Positions 1 to 7,597 of a DNA stretch of 9,658 nucleotides are shown piece after piece. This DNA comes from Planctomycetota bacterium (lineage in GTDB: Bacteria; Planctomycetota; Phycisphaerae; WQYP01), in the NCBI GenBank assembly GCA_021798635.1, contig JAJZGH010000195.1, positions 1 to 9,658 of the forward strand, given 5' to 3'. The number at the start of each line of letters is the position of its first letter. Position 1 is the first letter of the stretch. The notes below the pieces were generated by a model. The model was not told the DNA's origin and did not search any database. It was given only the letters and a program-made list of their open reading frames with translations. The position numbers and the translations under genes were made by a program.

Positions 1-1
1 G

Positions 2-2799
<2,798 letters not shown>

Positions 2800-2803
<4 letters not shown>

Positions 2804-3606
2804 CTGCTATGCAAGAATTTGCCGACGTTTTACCGGGATTAGCCCAACGGCATGACCGAATTCGCGACGTGAACTGGGCGCTCAATGACGAGATCCTGGG
2901 TGAGATGGACCCAGATACGTTTTGGCAGGCCGCGGAAATGCTGGGTATTGCGCCAAGCAAGGAGGTTGTCACAGGTGGGGTCATCGGCGCGGGGCTTGTT
3001 CCGGAATTCTCGATGTATGGAGTGTTTGCCGATGGCGAAAACGTAGTCCAACGCTTTCGTCGCACCCATCCCCAGACTGATCCGGAACGCCAAATGATAC
3101 TGGACGCCATGTCACAGGCGAACTTCACCATGGTCGGCGTCGTCGAGACGTACCCTGCGGAACATGCACTGTTGGTAGGGGATCTGTTCCAGGACAATCG
3201 GCGGATGCTTCTGGCGGACGACGTTTTTGCCGCGGACACCCCGGCTGGGGAGGCTATGTGGATCCGAGTGTATCCGATTGGTAAATTCTGGATGAGCACG
3301 AGCTTGGGAATGCCTCTGGGCGTTAATATGGACTTTCCCCCGCTGTTGGATTTTGTTTCCTCCAGTATTAGCAGCGGTATATGGCAAGATCCAGGCAGTT
3401 ACGAGATCCGAAATGGATTTTATGCTGCCATGGCCATGAAAAAGCTGCTCTCCCGTTATCAGAAAGATTCCGGAACCAGCGGCAAAATCCCCGACGAACC
3501 TCCCGAGGAGCATCACAACGAACATCTGCAATCCGAACGGATTGAACGCAATGCGCCGTGCCCGTGCGGCAGTGGAAAAAAATATAAAAAGTGTTGCGGC
3601 CGCTGA
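2800..3606 (+). CDS. SEC-C zinc-motif protein of unknown function
   Basis: A 268-residue protein, probably cytoplasmic since no signal peptide or membrane segment is visible. The C-terminus is a SEC-C motif, [18 protein letters not shown], with metal ligands Cys254, Cys256, Cys265 and Cys266. In SecA this motif binds zinc and contacts SecB and the ribosome, and it is also found at the end of many uncharacterised proteins. The body (residues 1 to about 230) is not a family I can name. Residues from about 100 to 175 (from [12 protein letters not shown] through [15 protein letters not shown] to [11 protein letters not shown]) look like a small beta-rich domain seen in some other SEC-C proteins, judged by resemblance only. 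The linker from about 225 to 250 is hydrophilic and proline-rich. The start is set by ATGA overlap with gcvP and a good GGAGG. The gene sits between 14-nt direct repeats, which hints at late insertion into the operon. Confidence 0.85.
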
Positions 3607-3616
3607 CGCTGCGGCC
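3598..3616 (+). other. Short inverted repeat at the SEC-C gene/transporter junction
   Basis: GGCCGC (3598-3603) can pair with GCGGCC (3611-3616) around a 7-nt loop that contains the SEC-C gene stop. CAAAAAA follows rather than a T run, so it is not a convincing terminator. It lies just upstream of the transporter start and could affect translation. Confidence 0.3.
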
Positions 3617-3620
3617 CAAA

Positions 3621-3634
3621 AAATATCATGACTG
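3621..3634 (+). repeat. 14-nt direct repeat, copy 2
   Basis: An exact match to 2793-2806 (AAATATCATGACTG), here covering the transporter ATG at 3628. The bases before it (GCGGCCCAAA) contain no Shine-Dalgarno, unlike copy 1. Confidence 0.8.
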
Positions 3635-5022
3635 ACATACCTGATGAACCTTTTGCTGCTTCCTCTGAAGCCGGTCCGCCATTGCCGGAAAAAAACCGCA
3701 CGCCGGATTCGTTACTTTTGCGCCTGGCGGGCGCTCCGCTGGCACCCTTGAGCACGCTTTCGGCAGTAGGGCTGCCGGCGGGCACGGCCTGGGCGGGCTG
3801 GTTTGCCTTGTTAAATGCTCTGACTTGGCCCATTGTGTTAGGTTCGCCGCTGTTTTTATATGCCAAAGCCCTGGGTGCCGGTGATTTAACGCTGGGTATC
3901 CTGGCGGCGATACCGCCGCTGCTGGCCATTTTGCACATTCCCGGAGCACACCTGATGCCGCGCATGGGCTATCGCCGCGTCATGATCTGGGGATGGGGTT
4001 CACGCACCGTTCTGATTTTTATCATGGCCCTGACCACCATAATCTTCACCTCCAGCACCGGTCGGCTGGCCGGCATTTTTCTCTGCATTATCACATTCAG
4101 TGCTTTGCGCGGTTTATCCGGCGGGGCGTGGATGCCCTGGGTGACCGGCCTGATACCGCCGGATGTTCGCGGTAAATTTTTCCTGCGGGATCAACTGTAT
4201 GGCCAATCCGGAAATCTCCTGGCCCTTTTAGCTTCCACCGCTTTCCTGCTGGGCAATCCCGACCCGCGGCAATTTAGCCTGCCGTTTTTATTCGCCGGTA
4301 TCGGTGGCACCATCAGCGTGTTATGCCTCATGCGTGTACCGGATATTTCCGCTCCGGAGCACCATGCGCAAACCGGCGCAGCGGTGGGCATGATCCAGAT
4401 GATGTCCGAAAAGATATTTCGGCGCTTATGTATTTTCAATATTCTTTACATGCTGGTGCTGGGCGGCCTGACCGTTTTCACCATTGCGTTTCTGCGCGGC
4501 GTTGTGGGGTTTTCCCAAAGCGCCATTGTGCTGTTGTCCGGTATGTCCGCCCTGGGCGGCGTCATTTCACTGTTCTGGTGCGGCGCGGTGATTGACCGCA
4601 TCGGTTCCAAACCCATCATGCTTCTAAGCCTGGTCGCGTTTGCAGCGGTGTTCGCCGGATGGTGGGCCGTGGCGGGAAAAATTGTGCCGCCGTCACCGCC
4701 GATGGTAGGATGTTTATATCTGCTGATGGGAATCGCCGGTATGAATTTTGCCGCTGCCAATAATCGCCTGCAAAGTCTGAATATTCCCAGGGCCGGGCGC
4801 AACCATTATTTTGCGGTATTTCTGGCCATCGTGAATGTCGCCGCCGGTGCCTCCCCGCTGATTTGGGGACTCATCCTTGAAATCATCGGCCGGCATCATG
4901 TTGCCACAGGCTCGCTGCAATGGAACCGCTACAGCATTTATTTCGCCTGCGGCACGCTGCTAACCCTTCCTCTTCTGGGCCTGTGCCGCGGACTGGATGA
5001 AAACCATCAAGCCGCAGTGTAG
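3628..5022 (+). CDS. Major facilitator superfamily transporter
   Basis: A 464-residue inner-membrane protein with a hydrophilic N-terminal tail of about 50 residues and 12 probable membrane helices: roughly 54-78, 87-107, 117-140, 147-160, 193-208, 217-235, 265-289, 297-320, 328-350, 358-378, 394-419 and 434-454. The 6+6 layout has a cytoplasmic loop at about 236-264. Loop 2-3 (HLMPRMGYRRVMIWG) and loop 8-9 (AVIDRIGSKPIMLLS) are degenerate versions of the MFS motif A region, and PPDVRGKFFLRDQ follows helix 4. The substrate cannot be read from the sequence. Linkage to gcvP may be only operonic. The start at 3628 is the first ATG after the SEC-C gene and lacks a Shine-Dalgarno, so translation may depend on re-initiation after the stop 21 nt upstream. 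Confidence 0.88.
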   Translation: MTDIPDEPFAASSEAGPPLPEKNRTPDSLLLRLAGAPLAPLSTLSAVGLPAGTAWAGWFALLNALTWPIVLGSPLFLYAKALGAGDLTLGILAAIPPLLAILHIPGAHLMPRMGYRRVMIWGWGSRTVLIFIMALTTIIFTSSTGRLAGIFLCIITFSALRGLSGGAWMPWVTGLIPPDVRGKFFLRDQLYGQSGNLLALLASTAFLLGNPDPRQFSLPFLFAGIGGTISVLCLMRVPDISAPEHHAQTGAAVGMIQMMSEKIFRRLCIFNILYMLVLGGLTVFTIAFLRGVVGFSQSAIVLLSGMSALGGVISLFWCGAVIDRIGSKPIMLLSLVAFAAVFAGWWAVAGKIVPPSPPMVGCLYLLMGIAGMNFAAANNRLQSLNIPRAGRNHYFAVFLAIVNVAAGASPLIWGLILEIIGRHHVATGSLQWNRYSIYFACGTLLTLPLLGLCRGLDENHQAAV

Positions 5023-5196
5023 AAACCCCCCAGCGCCTGACAATCCCGCACTGGCACACCAAACCCCACAAAGCCGCCGGCTCTGCCGGTGGTGGCGTAT
5101 CCGACCAGAGCACAAACTCAACGAATTTGATGGCGCGCCCGCCGCGCGGTTCTGCAACATTGTCGTTAAATGATAAAATTTAGACGCAATTTGATA
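5023..5196. other. Non-coding stretch after the gcvP operon
   Basis: No credible gene is seen here. The first 135 nt are GC-rich with two hairpins, at 5073-5093 and 5133-5147 (GCGCG/CGCGC around CCCGC). From about 5160 the sequence turns sharply AT-rich and leads into the promoter at 5197. Short open frames exist on the minus strand but run on antisense into the flanking genes. Confidence 0.6.
5073..5093 (+). terminator. Possible terminator hairpin after the transporter gene
   Basis: GCCGCCGGC (5073-5081) pairs with GCCGGTGGT (5085-5093) over 9 pairs, two of them G-U, around the loop TCT. It lies 50 nt after the transporter stop, where an operon end is expected. No T run follows on the + strand (GGCGTATCC), so classic intrinsic termination is doubtful. 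Confidence 0.35.
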
Positions 5197-5225
5197 TTGA
5201 CTTTGAGATTTTGATGTTCCATAAT
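5197..5225 (+). promoter_or_regulatory. Sigma-70-type promoter for the prepilin-like gene
   Basis: TTGACT (5197-5202) matches the -35 consensus in 5 of 6 positions. CATAAT (5220-5225) matches the -10 consensus in 5 of 6, and the spacer is the ideal 17 nt. It lies in the only clearly AT-rich stretch between the two gene groups. A start of transcription near 5232 would leave a leader of about 175 nt before the ATG at 5407. PVC bacteria do not always follow the E. coli consensus, so it remains a prediction. Confidence 0.55.
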
Positions 5226-5341
5226 GATAGATGTCAAATGTAAGGCGGTTTCCGCTTGGCGCTGGTGACACAGATTCGGGCGTATCGCGGAATTGGCGAA
5301 AATACCCGGGCGGCAGTCGCGAAAAGAAAAAATGAAACGCT

Positions 5342-5357
5342 GTTCGCTGAAGCGGAC
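5342..5357 (+). other. Small stem-loop in the leader of the prepilin-like gene
   Basis: GTTCGC (5342-5347) pairs with GCGGAC (5352-5357), with one G-U pair and the tetraloop TGAA. It lies 50 nt before the start codon, inside the predicted 5' leader. Confidence 0.3.
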
Positions 5358-5393
5358 GCGATACGTTACAGAATGGATTTGCAGCCTTTTTTC

Positions 5394-5398
5394 GGAGG
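5394..5398 (+). promoter_or_regulatory. Shine-Dalgarno deciding the prepilin-like gene start
   Basis: GGAGG is 8 nt before the ATG at 5407, strong enough to prefer this start over the in-frame TTG at 5293 and the in-frame ATG at 5437. Confidence 0.8.
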
Positions 5399-5406
5399 TA
5401 CCAAAC

Positions 5407-6366
5407 ATGAACACGTTTTTCAGGGTTCAAGGATCCATGGTTAAAGGTCAAAAGCAAGCCACAGCCCGTCAGGTGTTGCGGCCGAGGCGGCCAACGGGCT
5501 TCACGCTCATTGAATTGCTGGTGGTGATCAGCATTATTGCGTTGCTGATCGCCTTGTTGCTGCCCGCGCTGGCCAAGGCCAAAGGGCTGGCGATGCAAAC
5601 CGTGTGCGCCTCAAATGAGCGCGTGCTCGGCCAGGCAATCATAGAATATGCCCAGACCAACCATGGTGGTGCACCTGTGTGGGGCAATACTGCTTATGGT
5701 ATGCACTTTTCAACATATTGCGGTAACCCGTATTGGGATCAGTTGCTGTATCCCTACATTTATTCCAGCCCGCATGCCATTCCACCCACGGCTCGGGTCA
5801 ACGTCTCCGGCGTCGGCAGTCTTTCGTACTGTGAAGAACTCGCTCGCGGAATCGACGTGCCGGCCCAGACTGTTTTCCTTTGCCCCACGGTTCAATCCCA
5901 TGGTTGGCTTGCCACGGACGGCTACTCTCCAAGCAAACGCTTTCGCAGTTATGAAATCAACGGCTGGCTGGCCGGCGGCGTAATCAACCGGTCAAGCCGG
6001 ACCGATCCACAATTTAATAATGGTGCCATTCACGCATCAACGCCCTTAAGCAGTGTGCAAGGCCCATCAGACGTGATTCTTCTTGATGAAGTCTGGACTG
6101 CCGCGCCTCTGGCGGATCCGGCCGGCCCCTACTCTGTGGAATTCCGCGGCTGGTTTGACGTGTACCCTGTGCATGGTCTGACACAAGGCTCACCCTACTA
6201 CAATCCCTGGAACCTGGACGCCACCACGGGAATCAGTAACTTCGCCTTCGCCGACGGACACGTAGCGGCTTACAAATTCACTGTGAATCATTATTCCCCC
6301 AACCCGCTGCTCAATGATCCGCTGCCGCCGGAAGTCACGTTTGACCCCAACCGCAATGAGGAGTGA
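5407..6366 (+). CDS. Prepilin-type N-terminal cleavage/methylation domain protein
   Basis: A 319-residue exported, pilin-like protein. After a basic leader (RQVLRPRRPTG) comes the class III signal GFTLIELLVVISIIALLIAL. A PilD-type peptidase should cut after Gly31, leaving Phe32 as the N-terminus, with the conserved Glu at mature position +5 (Glu36). The hydrophobic helix runs to about residue 53 and continues as LLPALAKAKGLAMQTVCASN. The C-terminal half contains FADGHVAAYKF (Asp283, Gly284, His285), a variant of the DG element near the end of the DUF1559/H-X9-DG prepilin families that are expanded in Planctomycetes, Verrucomicrobia and Lentisphaerae. The globular part is rich in Trp and Tyr. 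Such proteins usually occur in many paralogues and their role is unknown; no pilus assembly genes are nearby. The start is fixed by a strong GGAGG, and the frame also stays open upstream to at least 5293. Confidence 0.9.
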   Translation: MNTFFRVQGSMVKGQKQATARQVLRPRRPTGFTLIELLVVISIIALLIALLLPALAKAKGLAMQTVCASNERVLGQAIIEYAQTNHGGAPVWGNTAYGMHFSTYCGNPYWDQLLYPYIYSSPHAIPPTARVNVSGVGSLSYCEELARGIDVPAQTVFLCPTVQSHGWLATDGYSPSKRFRSYEINGWLAGGVINRSSRTDPQFNNGAIHASTPLSSVQGPSDVILLDEVWTAAPLADPAGPYSVEFRGWFDVYPVHGLTQGSPYYNPWNLDATTGISNFAFADGHVAAYKFTVNHYSPNPLLNDPLPPEVTFDPNRNEE

Positions 6367-6388
6367 ACTGGGCGGCGTGCCACCGATC

Positions 6389-6411
6389 GGCTTGGTTATA
6401 TGGGGCAAGCC
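6389..6411 (+). terminator. Weak hairpin after the prepilin-like gene
   Basis: GGCTTG pairs with CAAGCC (6 pairs) around an 11-nt loop, 22 nt after the stop codon. It lacks a following T run, so termination here is only a possibility. Confidence 0.2.
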
Positions 6412-6636
6412 TCGTTGCTCGATATCAAGAAGGGGCTGGGAATTTGTCCGAGGCATGTAACAGGTAACAAGCACCAGGACACCCAACCACGAAAGGAGGA
6501 AAAGCTGGGAGTCAGATGAATGTGATCTGCGATGAGATCGTGAGAGCTGTGATGCCATCAATGGGCCACGTATTTTTTCGGCGAAGTGACCGCCCCGGGA
6601 ATCACAGTTAGGTTCGGCAATTTCGCCGGTGTCAAT

Positions 6637-6664
6637 CGCCGCCGGAGAAAACTCTCCAGCGGCG
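6637..6664 (+). other. Strong leader hairpin upstream of the PEP-CTERM gene
   Basis: CGCCGC (6637-6642) pairs with GCGGCG (6659-6664), and GGAGA (6644-6648) pairs with TCTCC (6653-6657), around the loop AAAC, with a single C/A mismatch between the two stems. It ends 46 nt before the start codon and has no T run. A regulatory or mRNA-stabilising 5' structure fits better than a terminator. The 5' arm contains a GGAG that is hidden by the pairing. Confidence 0.55.
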
Positions 6665-6710
6665 CGACATCAAAGAGGATTTCAACACGTTAAATACGAA
6701 AGGTCTTACT

Positions 6711-7490
6711 ATGAAAAACATGATTATAACCGAAAAAACCATTTTCGCGTCCGCCTGCGTGGCTGTAGCGACCGTCTTGTTTGCCTGTGGCACTCACTTG
6801 GCACGTGCCGCAACGATGACCATCACCGCTGCGCAGGCCAATAATATTGACGACGGCACGAGCGCCGGGGCCGTCCAGAATAGCGGTGGCGGCAGTGCGA
6901 TGCTTGTCAAACAAAGCGGTTACCTTCCCACCGACCGTAAGGCATATCTGTTGTTTAATCTTTCCGGTGACAACGCCGATGCCGGCAGTTCGGCCACCCT
7001 CAAAATAACCCAAAGCATCAGTGGAAACAGCGCTGACACGTACGGACTCTATGGCCTGAATGCCGGCTACACCACTGCATCGGAGGCCGAGCAAGGCAGC
7101 CAGCCAAGGTTGGGTACCAGTTGGCTGGCTTCACGCATTGATGGCTATAACGCGCCCGGGAATAATTCCGGAAGCACCAGTTTCGATTCGTCGTGGGCTG
7201 CAGAAATCACAACCTTCACCGTTGCGGGTGCCGGCGCATCAGAAACAATAACGATTCCATCGTTGGCTCCATATCTGCAATCGGATGACACGCTGACTCT
7301 CATGGTCAGGCAGGACGTAAATAACAGCGACAATGGCACCGGTTTTTATACGAGCCTTGCAAGTGTCACTGCCGACCAACCAACCCTGACATTTACTACT
7401 GCGGCGGTACCTGATCCCGGAAGCCTGGCACTGGTCGCGACAGGTACTGCGGGCCTCCTGCTCCTGCGAGCAATGTGCCGGCGTGAATAA
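6711..7490 (+). CDS. PEP-CTERM sorting-domain protein with DNRLRE/CBM96-like body
   Basis: A 259-residue exported protein. Residues 1-33 are a signal peptide with a hydrophobic core FASACVAVATVLFAC and a probable cut at ARA|ATM. The C-terminus is a PEP-CTERM tripartite tail: VPDPGSLAL (233-241), a hydrophobic helix to about 252 and a basic end (RAMCRRE). In this class the tail is recognised by an exosortase, which processes the protein for the outer surface. The motif here is PDP rather than the usual PEP. The body (about 34-230) reads as a beta-sandwich: DGTSAG, then SAMLVKQSG, then KAYLLFNLSG, then SATLKIT, and at the end FYTSLASVTADQPTLTF. This order resembles DNRLRE or CBM96-type modules and is assigned by pattern only. 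The start has GAAAGG about 7 nt upstream. It may anchor or bind extracellular polysaccharide, but that is inference. Confidence 0.85.
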   Translation: MKNMIITEKTIFASACVAVATVLFACGTHLARAATMTITAAQANNIDDGTSAGAVQNSGGGSAMLVKQSGYLPTDRKAYLLFNLSGDNADAGSSATLKITQSISGNSADTYGLYGLNAGYTTASEAEQGSQPRLGTSWLASRIDGYNAPGNNSGSTSFDSSWAAEITTFTVAGAGASETITIPSLAPYLQSDDTLTLMVRQDVNNSDNGTGFYTSLASVTADQPTLTFTTAAVPDPGSLALVATGTAGLLLLRAMCRRE

Positions 7491-7597
7491 ACACCTGCAA
7501 ATCCGAGAGATTCAGAAGAGCCATCACCGCAACGACGCCCGATGCTTCTTATTGTTTACGCAGACCAGTGTTCTATCACGTGGAGTATCAAGCTTTG

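Larger units (their letters stand above)
6367..6710. other. 344-nt gap between prepilin-like and PEP-CTERM genes
   Basis: No gene is supported. The stretch contains a weak hairpin just after the upstream stop (GGCTTG 6389-6394 with CAAGCC 6406-6411), an isolated AAAGGAGG at 6492-6499, a possible 31-codon reading frame (6516-6611) and a strong hairpin at 6637-6664. I saw no convincing sigma-70 or sigma-54 promoter. Confidence 0.6.

Noticed and set aside
5293..5406. N-terminal extension of the prepilin-like protein from TTG 5293
   Set aside because: The extension would put 38 residues before an ATG that has a perfect GGAGG, and prepilin leaders are short and basic.
4960..5598. 212-codon minus-strand frame covering the intergenic stretch
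   Set aside because: It runs into both flanking genes antisense and is low-complexity in the gene overlaps; nothing indicates coding.
6569..6580. T-rich run (TATTTTTTC) as an intrinsic terminator
   Set aside because: No stable GC-rich stem lies immediately before it.
7552..7579. Promoter-like TTGTTT and TATCAC pair upstream of the large secreted protein
   Set aside because: Both boxes match the consensus poorly, with a 16-nt spacer; not above chance.
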